DNA from: Streptomyces sp. MMG1533
GTDB lineage: Bacteria > Actinomycetota > Actinomycetes > Streptomycetales > Streptomycetaceae
Reading direction: 5' to 3'
NCBI RefSeq assembly: GCF_001279775.1
Contig: NZ_LGDG01000244.1
Coordinates: 1-64,000 of the forward strand
Length of the DNA stretch: 64,000 nt
Under the pieces are notes generated by a model that had not been told where the DNA came from, did not search any database, and saw nothing but the letters and a program-made list of their open reading frames with translations. Positions 54,909 to 63,788 of this stretch are shown one piece after another (position 1 is the stretch's first letter; every line of letters starts with the position of its first letter). The position numbers and the translations under genes were made by a program.

Positions 54909-55262
54909 GTGATCGACCACAGCCACGAGAGCGACCTGGTATTCCGTGCCCTCAACGACGCGACCCGTCGGGCCATTCTGGCCCTGCTGGCATCGGAACA
55001 CGAACCCACGGCCGGAGACATCGCGGCCGCGTTCCCGGCGATCGGCCGGACCGCGGTCTCGGCGCACCTGAGGGTCCTGCGGGACGCTCAGCTGGTCTCC
55101 GAGATCCGCGACGGCAAACACCGACGGTACCGCCTGGGTCCCAACCGCGCGGACACGGCGATCGCGTTCCTGCGCCAGATCTATGAGCAGTCGCTGCCCA
55201 CGGACCAGGGGGTGGCAGCGGACCGACCGGAGGGTGGGCCGCGTGAAGCGAAGAGCGGATGA
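54909..55262 (+). CDS. ArsR-family regulator
   Basis: A 117-residue winged-helix repressor: RALNDATRRAILALLASEHEP, then AAAFPAIGRTAVSAHLRVLR and the wing DGKHRRYRLG. The metal-binding cysteines of ArsR/SmtB are absent, so it belongs to the SdpR-like, non-metal group that is often paired with SRPBCC (START) proteins. GTG 54909 with GAGAGG 7 nt upstream. It is followed after 67 nt by a gene whose product begins with an SRPBCC domain. Confidence 0.88.
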   Translation: MIDHSHESDLVFRALNDATRRAILALLASEHEPTAGDIAAAFPAIGRTAVSAHLRVLRDAQLVSEIRDGKHRRYRLGPNRADTAIAFLRQIYEQSLPTDQGVAADRPEGGPREAKSG

Positions 55263-55329
55263 CGGCAGCGGGCACGTCTCCCGGCGTGCCCGTCAGCCGG
55301 GCCTTGTCACGGCCTGCTGAGGAGAGCCC

Positions 55330-56790
55330 ATGCACGAGATCGTCCTCGTCAACGAGACGCACCTCGGTGTGCCCCCGCACGAGGCGTTCGGCATGTTCGG
55401 ACGAACCGGCGGCCCGGGCTGGTTGTTCTCCGCGCGGTTCGAGCACGCGGAGCCCGGCGCGGCGGTCGGCATCGACATACCCCTGCCGTTCGCGGCCCCA
55501 GGGGGCGAGACGACCGTACGGGGCACGGCACGCATCGTGGAGATGCGGCCGTACCGGCGGATCGTGCTGCAGCACGAGACGCCGTGGACCGGGCGGATCA
55601 CCCTCGCCTTCGCCCGTGAGCCCGGGGGCACGCGGGTGCGCACGGTCACCGAACTCGATCAGGAGGCTCTCGGCTGGATGACGGGCGGCCTGGGCTGCGC
55701 GGCGCCGGACAGCGAGAGCCGAGCCGACGAGACGTGTGTCGCCTTGCTGACCAGCATGTCGGGGAGCGCCGGCCTGTTCGGCCGGGCCGCCGCCAACTGC
55801 GCGGCGCTGGCGGCCGAGGAGATCAACGCCGAGGGCGGGATCGGCGGCCGGCCGGTGCGGATCGAGGTGATCGACGATCGCACCCACGCCGCCACGGGGC
55901 TGGCCCGGCTGCGGGAACTCGACGAGCGGCGCGGCCTGGCGGCCGTGGTGGGCGTACACAGCTCGGCGACCTTCAACGCGGTGAGCCGCTACGCGCGGGC
56001 GTCGGGCCTGCTGTACCTCTACACCGCCGCGAACGAGGGCAGCCGCGTGCAGGACGGAACGCTGTTCCGGCTCGGTGAGTCGGTGGCGGACCAACTGGCG
56101 CAGGCGGTTCCGTCGCTGATGCGCGAGAGCGGCGGTCGCTCCTGGTACCTGATCGGCAACGACTACTCCTGGCCGAGGGCCGTCTGTACGCGTGGCCGCC
56201 GCATCGCGGAGCACCATGGCGGGCATGTCGTCGGCGAGCGCCTCGTCCGGCTCGGCGAGTCGTCCTTCGACGACGTGCTGGAGGACATCGAGGCGTCCGG
56301 CGCCGACCTGGTGCTCTCCAGCCTGGTCGGGTGGAGCTCGATCGACTTCGAGCGCCGGTTCCACGCCGCGGGGCTGCGCCGTCGCATCCGTACGCTCGCA
56401 CCCCTGCTGGAAGAGAGCACCCGAGAGCATCTGGGCGCCGCAGGCAGCGGGGTCTGGTCCTGCCTGCCGTACTTCTCCGCCCTGGACACAGCGGAGAACG
56501 CCGACTTCCTGCGACGCTACCGGGCCGCTTTCGGTCCCTGGGCGCCGTCACCGTCGGCGCTGACGGAGTCGGCGTACGAGGGCCTGCATCTGTTCGCCCG
56601 GGCCGCGCGGAAAGCGGGGTCGCCGCGGGGCGGTGAGGTCTCCCAGGCCCTGCACGGTCTCACTCTGGCCGGACCGCGCGGCGCGGTCTCGGTGGGAGCC
56701 GACGGCCGGCTGCGGCAGAGCATGTACCTGGCCGAGGCCACTGCCACGGGGTTCGCGATCCGCGGACAGATGCCGTCCGGTACCGCCTGA
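55330..56790 (+). CDS. SRPBCC domain fused to AmiC/UrtA-like periplasmic-binding domain
   Basis: A 486-residue protein with no signal peptide. Residues about 1-118 are an SRPBCC/START fold (PPHEAFGMFGRTGGPGWLF, VEMRPYRRIVLQHE). From about 137 a type 1 periplasmic-binding fold begins: LLTSMSGSAGLFGRAAANC, AAEEINAEGGIGGRPVRI, WYLIGNDYSWPRA, ADLVLSSLVGWSSIDFERRF. This resembles AmiC, the cytoplasmic amide sensor, and the lost binding protein upstream. It likely senses an amide in the cytoplasm and acts with the adjacent ArsR. Start ATG 55330 with GAGGAGAG upstream. Confidence 0.85.
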   Translation: MHEIVLVNETHLGVPPHEAFGMFGRTGGPGWLFSARFEHAEPGAAVGIDIPLPFAAPGGETTVRGTARIVEMRPYRRIVLQHETPWTGRITLAFAREPGGTRVRTVTELDQEALGWMTGGLGCAAPDSESRADETCVALLTSMSGSAGLFGRAAANCAALAAEEINAEGGIGGRPVRIEVIDDRTHAATGLARLRELDERRGLAAVVGVHSSATFNAVSRYARASGLLYLYTAANEGSRVQDGTLFRLGESVADQLAQAVPSLMRESGGRSWYLIGNDYSWPRAVCTRGRRIAEHHGGHVVGERLVRLGESSFDDVLEDIEASGADLVLSSLVGWSSIDFERRFHAAGLRRRIRTLAPLLEESTREHLGAAGSGVWSCLPYFSALDTAENADFLRRYRAAFGPWAPSPSALTESAYEGLHLFARAARKAGSPRGGEVSQALHGLTLAGPRGAVSVGADGRLRQSMYLAEATATGFAIRGQMPSGTA

Positions 56791-56920
56791 CCATGCGCAC
56801 GGCTTGGCGGGGCCCTGGCCGGCAGGTATGCCAGCGCAGTCGCCCCACCGCACACCCGCCCAACGCAAAGTACATGAATTGATCATCTATACGGCAAGCC
56901 CACAAGCCCATGCCAAGGGC

Positions 56921-56944
56921 GATGGCGATGGCGATAGCGATGGC
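56921..56944. repeat. Four near-perfect hexamers (GATGGC)
   Basis: GATGGC GATGGC GATAGC GATGGC at 56921-56944, in the gap after the AmiC-like gene. The rest of 56791-57015 shows no coding pattern. Confidence 0.6.
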
Positions 56945-57015
56945 AGGCAGTCGCGGGTATCCGCACGTGCGGCCCTGTTGTGGCCCAACCAGCGCTCGGA
57001 GAGGTTCACGAGAAG

Positions 57016-57390
57016 CCTGGATCCCACGGATCCACCGGCCGTTGGCGGCTATCCTCTGCTGGCACAGCTCGGCGCCGGCGGCATGGGACAAGTTTTCCTG
57101 GCCCGTACCGTGTCGGGCCGGCCACTGGCGCTGAAGACCACGACCGTCGCCGACCGGGACACCGCTCTGCGTCAGCTCGCCGCGGTGCTCCCGGCCGCCG
57201 CCCCCAGCATCGTCGTCCTGGACGAGCTGCCCTGGATGCTCGACGGCGACCCTGTTCCGAAGGGCACCCTGCAGACCGTGTGGGACCGGGTGCTGAGCCG
57301 CAAACCGGTCCTGGTCATCCTCATGTGACCTGGCCATGATGGAGCAACTCTCCGCCTACGGCCGCCCCTTTCATCAGACTGGATGACCTG
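57016..57390 (+). pseudogene. Chimeric scar: kinase N-terminus joined to AAA ATPase middle
   Basis: The first part, SLDPTDPPAVGGYPLLAQLG, AGGMGQVFLARTVSGRPLALK, is the start of a PknB-type kinase. At about 57145 it turns into RQLAAVLPAAAPSIVVLDEL, PWMLDGDPVPKGTLQTVWDRVL, the Walker B region of a DUF234/AAA_14-type ATPase, and after a slip continues MMEQLSAYGRPFHQ. Both parents are cut; the join is a deletion or recombination scar. Confidence 0.6.
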
Positions 57391-57525
57391 CGGGAGGACG
57401 TGCCTGCGCGCACTTGGAACTCCTGTCGGAATGAGTTCAGGCGTCTTCCAGCAGATCAGTGCGACATGCGCATCCGAGGGGAGGGACAGCCATGGAGCCG
57501 GGGGCGATCCGCTCGGCGGCCTGCC

Positions 57526-58419
57526 TCATGGCGTCCCGCCCCACCGGTGCTGAGCGCCGCGGCGATCCGCATGGCACGTGCAGTTGCCCGGGCTGAGCAA
57601 CCCCGCGCGATGGAGGGTGTCGCGGAGTCGGACGCGTGCCCAGAGGGAGGTCACTCGCATCGTGGAGCCGAAGAATCCGCTGAGGAGGATGCCTGCGCTG
57701 AGGTTGACGACCTCGTGCCACCAGCGTGCCGGGACGTAGAGCACATCGCCTGGTTCGAGATCTACGGCGAAGAAGGCGTCGCTGGTCGCTGGAGCGTGGG
57801 CGGCGGCCAGCTCGGCGATGCCCACGCGTGACAGCCGTGCCCAGGCGTCGTACTTGGCGGAGAGCGCCCCGGCACGTTCGACGGTGCCGGGGCGTGCCAG
57901 GTAGAAGCGCTTCCTTCCCGTGATCTGGACGGCGAGGTTGTCAAGCAGGTCGTGGTGCAGGCCCGTGCGTGCCAGGGCGGGTCCGATCCAGGTGCTGCAG
58001 GACGTGACGGAGCCACGCGGAAACATCTGCTCGTGTCTCAGATCGCCCCGAAGCCCGGGGAACCGCTTGAGCAGGTCGAACTCCTTCAGGTAGGTCAGAT
58101 CGTCGCCGTCCGGGGATTCCCCGGTCAGGGAATCCAGGTACTCGCCCAGCGTCGACTCGGTGAATGCCGTGTGGTCCTTCTCCCTGTTGCCCTTGACGAG
58201 CTGCACCCGCAGCGACGGGGCGAGGGAGGCGATGTGACGAAACGTCCAGGTGCTGACGGCCGGCCAGTCCGAGGCCGTCCGGCGAAACACCGCCGGGGTC
58301 TCGCTGCGCAGGTGGGCCATGGGTGTGCCCGTGGCCGCCGGCAGTGGTCGAAAGTCGGAGGCTTCTGTCACTTCTTCCAGCTCCTTCCGGTTGCACTCCG
58401 GGTCCGTACGGTCGCTCAC
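57526..58419 (-). CDS. JmjC/cupin-like Fe(II) oxygenase
   Basis: A 297-residue protein with a JmjC-type cupin. Iron ligands appear as His and Asp in GPALARTGLHHDLLDNL and a distal His in PGDVLYVPARWWHEVVNL; FPRGSVTSCSTWIG precedes. The N-terminal 110 residues are helical (RRTASDWPAVSTWTFRH). Such proteins hydroxylate proteins or small molecules using 2-oxoglutarate. Its start ATG overlaps the stop of the desaturase gene upstream (ATGA), so they are translationally coupled. The C-terminus beyond residue 255 is variable. Confidence 0.85.
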   Translation of the reverse strand: MSDRTDPECNRKELEEVTEASDFRPLPAATGTPMAHLRSETPAVFRRTASDWPAVSTWTFRHIASLAPSLRVQLVKGNREKDHTAFTESTLGEYLDSLTGESPDGDDLTYLKEFDLLKRFPGLRGDLRHEQMFPRGSVTSCSTWIGPALARTGLHHDLLDNLAVQITGRKRFYLARPGTVERAGALSAKYDAWARLSRVGIAELAAAHAPATSDAFFAVDLEPGDVLYVPARWWHEVVNLSAGILLSGFFGSTMRVTSLWARVRLRDTLHRAGLLSPGNCTCHADRRGAQHRWGGTP

Positions 58420-59387
58420 CTGCCGCCGCCGTCAGTGGCCCGGGCGCGGTGGCCGGCCGAGGCAGCACGGTGTCTGACGGCCTCGCGCCGCTCGGTGAAG
58501 CGGTTCGCGGTGCGGTCGAGCCGGGCGAGGTGCCCCGACAGTGCGTCGCGGGCACGTTCGCCGTCCGGGCCGAGACCGCAGCGCTCGAAGACCCGCAGTC
58601 GGCGCAGTACGGGCATGACCACCTCGTCGTGATGCAGCCGGAGGTCGTAGATGCCCGCCACGGCGATCTGCGCCGACTTGCGGGCGAAGTTGTCGATCCC
58701 GTGGCCTGGCATCCGGAAGGACGTCACGACCGTGGTGACCGCCCTCATGGCGGCATCGGGCGCCAGGTCGAACGTCGCGTCGAGCAGGTCGCGGTAGAAG
58801 AGCATGTGCAGGTTCTCGTCCTGGGCGACGCGGGCCAGCAGTTGGTCGCAGACGGGGTCGCCGGAGAGGCGGCCGGTGTTGCGGTGTGCGACCCGGGTGG
58901 CGAGTTCCTGGAACGACACGTACGCGATCGCCTCGGCGGCGCCCGTGTACTCGAGTTCGAAGCCCGTGGCCATGTGAACCATCCGGGCCCGTTCGAGGGC
59001 CACCGGGTCGACTGCCCGAGATGCCAGCAGGTAGTCCCGGATGACATGGCCGTGGCGGTCCTCCTCCGCCGTCCACCGGTGCACCCAGGTGCCCCACTCA
59101 CCATCGCGGCCGAAGTGCTCCGCGATCACACGGTGATAGCTCGGCAGATTGTCCTCGGTCAGGAGATTGACGATCAGTGAGGTGCGTACGGCCTCCGGCA
59201 ATTCGGACGGGCCGGGGTCCCATGCCTGCCCGCCCAGCACACCGTCGAAGTCGCGGCCCCTGCTCCAGGGGACGTACTCGTGCGGGAACCACTCCTTGGC
59301 TGTCGCCAGGTGGCGGTTGAGGCCGGCCTCCACAACCGGTTCGAGGTCCAGCAGCAATCGGATGTCGGCGGTGGGCACAGTTGTCAT
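58416..59387 (-). CDS. Acyl-ACP desaturase-like soluble di-iron protein
   Basis: A 323-residue soluble ferritin-fold desaturase. Di-iron ligands lie in WTAEEDRHGHVIRDY and VAQDENLHMLFYRD (EExxH-type pairs), with supporting AYVSFQELATRVAHRNTG. The family uses acyl-ACP and ferredoxin to introduce a double bond. ATG 59387 (MTTVPTADIR) follows GGGAAGC. First gene of a two-gene minus-strand unit, divergent from a GNAT-like gene. Distinct from the membrane desaturase at 14767. Confidence 0.9.
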   Translation of the reverse strand: MTTVPTADIRLLLDLEPVVEAGLNRHLATAKEWFPHEYVPWSRGRDFDGVLGGQAWDPGPSELPEAVRTSLIVNLLTEDNLPSYHRVIAEHFGRDGEWGTWVHRWTAEEDRHGHVIRDYLLASRAVDPVALERARMVHMATGFELEYTGAAEAIAYVSFQELATRVAHRNTGRLSGDPVCDQLLARVAQDENLHMLFYRDLLDATFDLAPDAAMRAVTTVVTSFRMPGHGIDNFARKSAQIAVAGIYDLRLHHDEVVMPVLRRLRVFERCGLGPDGERARDALSGHLARLDRTANRFTERREAVRHRAASAGHRARATDGGGR

Positions 59388-59751
59388 ACGGCTTCCCTGA
59401 GACGGGGAGGGGAAAGACGGTGAGAGGAACACGCGAGCCGGATCCACGGTGTCCGCTGCGAGCTCGCGAAATGCCTTCCCGCTTCTGCGCGGGTGGCGAG
59501 GGGCCGCCGACCAAGAAATCCGAGGCAGGCATGACGCCGCCTGAAGAATACCCGCGAATTCCCGCGGAACAGGAAAACGTAGTCGGGATCACATTCGCTC
59601 CGAACGTCGAATGAATACGGGATTTCGAAAGTGAACCCGAGGTGAACCATTCATGCACAAATCCCGTCCAAAGCACCGAATGACTTCCCGAACGATCGGT
59701 CGGGTCGGCATGGTCGAGGTGCATGCCGATTCGGTTTCCAGGAGAGAAGAC
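59388..59751. promoter_or_regulatory. Divergent promoter region of four-gene cluster
   Basis: 364 nt of noticeably lower GC than the flanking genes. It contains inverted repeats ATTCG-10 nt-CGAAT (near 59592) and TCGAA-12 nt-TTCGA (near 59607). No coding sequence was supported, and no regulator gene is encoded in the cluster. Confidence 0.4.
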
Positions 59752-60498
59752 ATGACCATGGTCAGTCCGCGCCGATTGGTCCAGAACCACCCCGACAGGG
59801 AATCCGGTACTCCCTCGAACTCCATCGAGGTCCGTTTTCTGCGGACGGGTGACGTCGAGGCGCTCATCACGCTGGAGCAAGCGAAGTGGGAACAGGACCA
59901 GGCGGCGGACCGCGCGGAGCTGGCCGCCCGCATCCAGGCCTATCCGCGGTTGAGCATAGGGGCGTTCGAGACGGGCGGGGCAGCGCTGGCCTCGTTGTTC
60001 ATGAAGCCGATCACGACCGCGGAGTTGGGCTCGGCAGCCACCTGGGCCGACTGCGCCCGGGTGGAGACGCCCCATCCGGAAGCCACCGGATCGCTCTTCG
60101 GAATCAGCCTGAGCAGTGTCGACGCGGACGCGGTGACCGCCATATTCGAGTTCTTCTGGCCACACGCACTCAAAGACGGCTGGCGCGATATCCATCTCGG
60201 CTCCCCGATGCCCGGTCTCCAGGCCTGGAGGCGCACCAATCCGGACATTCCGGCGGACGTATACATGCGCGAAAAACGCCACGGCCTTCCCCGTGACCCG
60301 CAGCTACGCTATTACCACAACAAGGGTTTCAAGGATGTCGTGGCCTGCAAGCCCGGATATTTTCCGCACGCCACGTCACTCGATTACGGAGCCGTACTCC
60401 GCGGGCGCATACCGCTGTCTGCCGGTGCTCCGCTGTGGCGCCTTGTCCCGCTGCCGTGGCTCAAGCAGATGCGGCGGCTCCTTTTCCGGCTCGTGTAG
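59752..60498 (+). CDS. GNAT-like acyltransferase
   Basis: A 248-residue protein. After a short N-terminus, a GNAT-like core is suggested by IEVRFLRTGDVEALITLEQ, LSIGAFETGGAALASLFM, DGWRDIHLGSPMPGLQAW and RYYHNKGFKDVVACKPGYF (the last like the GF helix of the acetyl-CoA fold). A basic C-terminal stretch (LPWLKQMRRLLFRLV) is amphipathic. ATG 59752 has AGGAGAG upstream; ATG 59653 would add 33 unlikely residues. It is followed 5 nt after its stop by the flavoprotein gene. Confidence 0.7.
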   Translation: MTMVSPRRLVQNHPDRESGTPSNSIEVRFLRTGDVEALITLEQAKWEQDQAADRAELAARIQAYPRLSIGAFETGGAALASLFMKPITTAELGSAATWADCARVETPHPEATGSLFGISLSSVDADAVTAIFEFFWPHALKDGWRDIHLGSPMPGLQAWRRTNPDIPADVYMREKRHGLPRDPQLRYYHNKGFKDVVACKPGYFPHATSLDYGAVLRGRIPLSAGAPLWRLVPLPWLKQMRRLLFRLV

Positions 60499-60503
60499 GC
60501 GTC

Positions 60504-61907
60504 ATGAACACCGAGCACACCGTCATCATCGGGGCGGGCATGTCCGGGCTGCTGACGGCAGCGGTGATCGGGGCGACCGGTCGCCCGGTCACCGTCCTCG
60601 AACAGGACCGGAGCCATGGGATGCCTGCGCCGCGCGGCGGTGTCCCGCAGGGCCGTCAGCCCCATGTACTGCTCCACCGCGGGCTGTCGGCGATCGAGGA
60701 GCTTCTTCCCGGACTGCGCGGACAGTTGGTCGCCGCCGGCGGGGTGCCGCTGGACACGGGTGAACTGGCCTGGCTGGGCGAACGTGGATGGGCGCCGTTC
60801 GGCACACCGGCGCTCGAACTGGTCTCCGCCACCCGCCCGTTGGTCGAGCACCTGGTCCGGCGGCGTGTGGCAGAGCTGCCCGGGGTGGAGCTGCGTGGCG
60901 GCACGCGGGTGCGAGGCCTGAGCCGCGCCGCCACCACGACCGGCGGCGGCTGGCTCGTCGAGTGCTTCGACGCACCGCCCGTTCGGGCCGACCTCGTCGT
61001 CGATGCCTCCGGGCGCAGCTCCCGACTGCCCGACTGGCTGACACAGTTGGGTGTCGAGGCGCCCGCGACCACCGTCATCGACGCCGGATTCGGCTACGCG
61101 GGTCGGGTCTACGCCGCCCCACCCGACCACCTCGGCCGGGTCGCTGGCATCGTCATGCTTCCGGTTCCGGGCGCACCGGCCGGCGGTGTGGCGCTACCGG
61201 TCGAAGGCGGACGCTGGATGGTGGCGGCGGTAGGCGCCGGAGACCACCGGCCGCCCCGCGACCCGGCCGGTTTCGACGCCTTCCTGAACCGCCTGCGGGA
61301 CCCGGCGCTCGCCGACTTCACCCGCAGTGCCGGCCCGATCGGCGACATCACGGTCCACCGTCGCACCAACAATGTACGGCGTCGCTACGACCGTCTGACG
61401 CACTGGCCGGACGGGCTCCTGGTCGTGGGTGACGCCCTGTGCGCCTTCAACCCGGTTTACGGTCAGGGAATCACCGTAGCCGCCACCCAGGCCCTGCTCC
61501 TGCGGCAGGCGCTGGCCGCAGGCGTGCGGCCGGGATGGGAGCGGCGGCTGATGCGTCGGCTTCACCGAGCGGCGGACCTCCCCTGGGCCATCGCGACCGG
61601 CGAGGACCTGCGCCACACCGTCGGCGGCCCGGCATCCGGCCTCGACGCGCTGTTCGGCCGATGGTCGGGGGAAGTGGACCGGCTCGCCGCGCACGGCAAC
61701 CTGAGGGCACAGCGCGCCCTGGACCGCGTCTATCACCTCGTCGGCTCCCCTGCGGACCTGCTCCACCCGGCGCTGCTCGCCGCCGCCGTCCGGGGCCGGC
61801 TCCTCGGACTGCCCACCCCGGTCCCCCGACCGCCACTCACCACCGGCTCCGCACAGCCGGACCAGACGGACACCGAGCGGCATCCCTCGTACCCACAGCC
61901 GCCATGA
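60504..61907 (+). CDS. FAD-dependent oxidoreductase/monooxygenase
   Basis: A 467-residue flavoprotein. FAD motif VIIGAGMSGLLTAAVIG, then VLEQD, GVPQGRQPHVLLHRGL (typical of the geranylgeranyl reductase/halogenase-like branch), the VVDASGR motif, and GDALCAFNPVYGQGIT for FAD binding. The GMPAPRGGVPQGRQPH stretch places it with putative lipid or polyketide-modifying monooxygenases. ATG 60504 lies 5 nt after the GNAT gene. The exact substrate cannot be read. Confidence 0.85.
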   Translation: MNTEHTVIIGAGMSGLLTAAVIGATGRPVTVLEQDRSHGMPAPRGGVPQGRQPHVLLHRGLSAIEELLPGLRGQLVAAGGVPLDTGELAWLGERGWAPFGTPALELVSATRPLVEHLVRRRVAELPGVELRGGTRVRGLSRAATTTGGGWLVECFDAPPVRADLVVDASGRSSRLPDWLTQLGVEAPATTVIDAGFGYAGRVYAAPPDHLGRVAGIVMLPVPGAPAGGVALPVEGGRWMVAAVGAGDHRPPRDPAGFDAFLNRLRDPALADFTRSAGPIGDITVHRRTNNVRRRYDRLTHWPDGLLVVGDALCAFNPVYGQGITVAATQALLLRQALAAGVRPGWERRLMRRLHRAADLPWAIATGEDLRHTVGGPASGLDALFGRWSGEVDRLAAHGNLRAQRALDRVYHLVGSPADLLHPALLAAAVRGRLLGLPTPVPRPPLTTGSAQPDQTDTERHPSYPQPP

Positions 61908-61929
61908 CCGCCTTGGGCTGCCCCGGTGT

Positions 61930-62210
61930 GCACCGTCGCTCGGCTATGCGGAGGACGGCCGGATCGTGTGCCGGTTCTCGAGCCGGGCCGCGAGCATGAG
62001 CGCATCGGCGTGGACCCCGACCGGCTCGCCGGGGCTATGCGGGAGGCGGGGCTGCTGCTGGCGGACGGCCGGTCGCTCTATGAGCACGGTGTCGACGTGG
62101 AGGAGCGGGAACTTCGGGCCCTGACTTTGGCGGAGTCGGTGTTCGGGCTGGATCTGCCGCGCGCCGAGGTCCTGGACTGGCCGCTCCGCGCCGCCCGGCT
62201 GAAGGAGTGA
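61930..62210 (+). pseudogene. DUF6461-family C-terminal remnant
   Basis: One frame reads LGYAEDGRIVCRF and, after a +1 slip near 61979, EPGREHERIGVDPDRLAGAM, REAGLLLADG and LAESVFGLDL, matching the end of DUF6461 proteins (YAEDGRI...FEP; M..AGLL). It is 5'-truncated and frame-broken. Confidence 0.55.
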
Positions 62211-62326
62211 ACCGGCGATGCGGCGGCTCCGGTCTTGACGCGCCCCGGAGATGCTGGCCGTCGACCGGCTGGCATCGGCCCGGAGGCCCCGAACTGGTTG
62301 TCAGTCACGGTGGCTAGCGTGATCGT

Positions 62327-62938
62327 ATGAGTTCTTCGCTGAGTGTGTATCTGCTCGACCCCAAGGCAGCGCGTTCCCTCGTGGGTTCACGCGACGACCA
62401 GTTACTTCAGGTCATCCGTGACCGCTTTGGCGACGATCTGGCATCGGACGACACCTGGTTCTCCTCCGACATCGCGAACGGTGCCCCCACCGCCTACGAG
62501 GCGCTGCAGGCGGTGGTGCACGCAGGGCCCTTCCATGAGAACCGGCAGTACGCCTTCCAGTACGGCTATGCCTACAAGCGCCTGTGCTCCCTGACGGGGT
62601 CCTTCCTCGACAACTCGTGCTTCAGCCCGTTCCGGGGGGAATGGCTGGAGATCGTCGACGAAGGGTTGCGGGCGCTGCGGATCACCGCGGTCTCGGTGGC
62701 GGGGTTCGGCGGTTACGGCGGCATGCCCGACCCTGTCCCGTCGTACGACTTGCCGCGCTGTGGCGAGTGGACGCACGAGCGGTGCCTGCAGGCGCTGGAG
62801 CAGTTCGAGCAGACCAAGCGGGACGGCCACGCTCCGCCGCTGGAGACCGAGGTGGTCGACGCCGTCATGGACGTCATCGGCTGGCTTCGCCACGCGGAGG
62901 CGCGCCCCGGCTTAGGCATCGTGGGCTTCGTCTCCTAG
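62327..62938 (+). CDS. DUF7691-family protein
   Basis: A 203-residue soluble protein: LSVYLLDPKAARSLVGSRDD, PTAYEALQAVVHAGPF, FQYGYAYKRLCSLTGSFLDN, SPFRGEWLEIVDEGLRAL. These blocks mark the DUF7691 family of Streptomyces, of unknown function. Start ATG 62327; it stands alone and looks intact. Confidence 0.75.
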   Translation: MSSSLSVYLLDPKAARSLVGSRDDQLLQVIRDRFGDDLASDDTWFSSDIANGAPTAYEALQAVVHAGPFHENRQYAFQYGYAYKRLCSLTGSFLDNSCFSPFRGEWLEIVDEGLRALRITAVSVAGFGGYGGMPDPVPSYDLPRCGEWTHERCLQALEQFEQTKRDGHAPPLETEVVDAVMDVIGWLRHAEARPGLGIVGFVS

Positions 62939-62984
62939 TAGGACTCCGTCAGGTCCGTCTCGATCTCGAAGGCCTGCTCGGTAG

Positions 62985-63625
62985 AGGCTGGTGGGAGGTG
63001 GTGCGGATGCCTGTCCAGCACCTCAGGGTGTTCTGGAGGGTGTCGAGGACTTGGTAGAGGGTGAGGCTGGTCCGGGGACTTTTGGGGACAGGCGCTGTTC
63101 GGTGATGAAGGCGTGGGCGGCGGTCACCGGGGTGTGGTGGTGCCAGCCTGGCCAGGAACGGCCCTCGAAGTGGTCCAGGCCCAGGCCGTGTTTGAGTTCG
63201 CGGTAGTCGTGCTCGATGCGCCGGCGGACCTTGGCCACCCGGACCAGGTCGGCGATCGGGGTGTGGGCGTGCAGGTTGGACAGCCAGTACTCGGTGGGTG
63301 CCTCGGCGTTGTCGGGCCATTCGACCAGCAGCCAGCAGTCCGGCAGGATCCCGTCCCACCAGCCTTGTTCGGCCGAGGCAGCGGCTTTGACCGGGCGCTC
63401 GACGGCTGTGCCGGCCGGACGGACCCGCACGGCGGCGAAGCGGGAACGTAACTCTCCTGGTGAGCCGTGGCGCCAGGTGAGCGGGGTGAAAGCCGTTCGC
63501 TTGAGTCCCGCGGCGAGGGCCGCCACGGAGGGTGCTCGGTGGCGGTAGCGGGGCTGGGGCCAGCAACCGACCGCCCCCTTGCGGACCGGGGCCTCGGGCT
63601 CTGCGGGGAACGGATGGGCCGTCAC
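62985..63625 (-). pseudogene. IS701-family transposase, C-terminal part
   Basis: Minus-strand residues SVAALAAGLKRTAFTPLTWR, DGILPDCWLLVEWPDNAEAP, EYWLSNLHAHTPIADLVRVAK, IEHDYRELKHGLGLDHFEGR belong to the end of an IS701-type DDE transposase; the catalytic Glu (in DYRELKHGLGLDH) is present. It lacks its N-terminal half, and a slip after GWHHHTPVTAAHAF moves the tail (SLTLYQVLDTLQNTLRCWTG) to another frame. The start of the same family lies at 41020-41192. Confidence 0.8.
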
Positions 63626-63788
63626 GTCGGCCCGGATATCGGTAAGTTCGGATGTTCGAGGCTGCGGAATAGCCCCTGCCTCAGAACCGCTGAGGACGTC
63701 TGGTCGCTCTCGAAGCGGTGGCCGTCCGCGTGTGTGCGACTGCTATTTCGGTTGCGAGTGCCGAGTTGAAGTGGGCCAAGATGATCCA

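Noticed and set aside
56660..57337. A minus-strand 225-codon frame over the chimeric scar
   Set aside because: The plus strand carries clear kinase and ATPase motifs; the minus frame has none.
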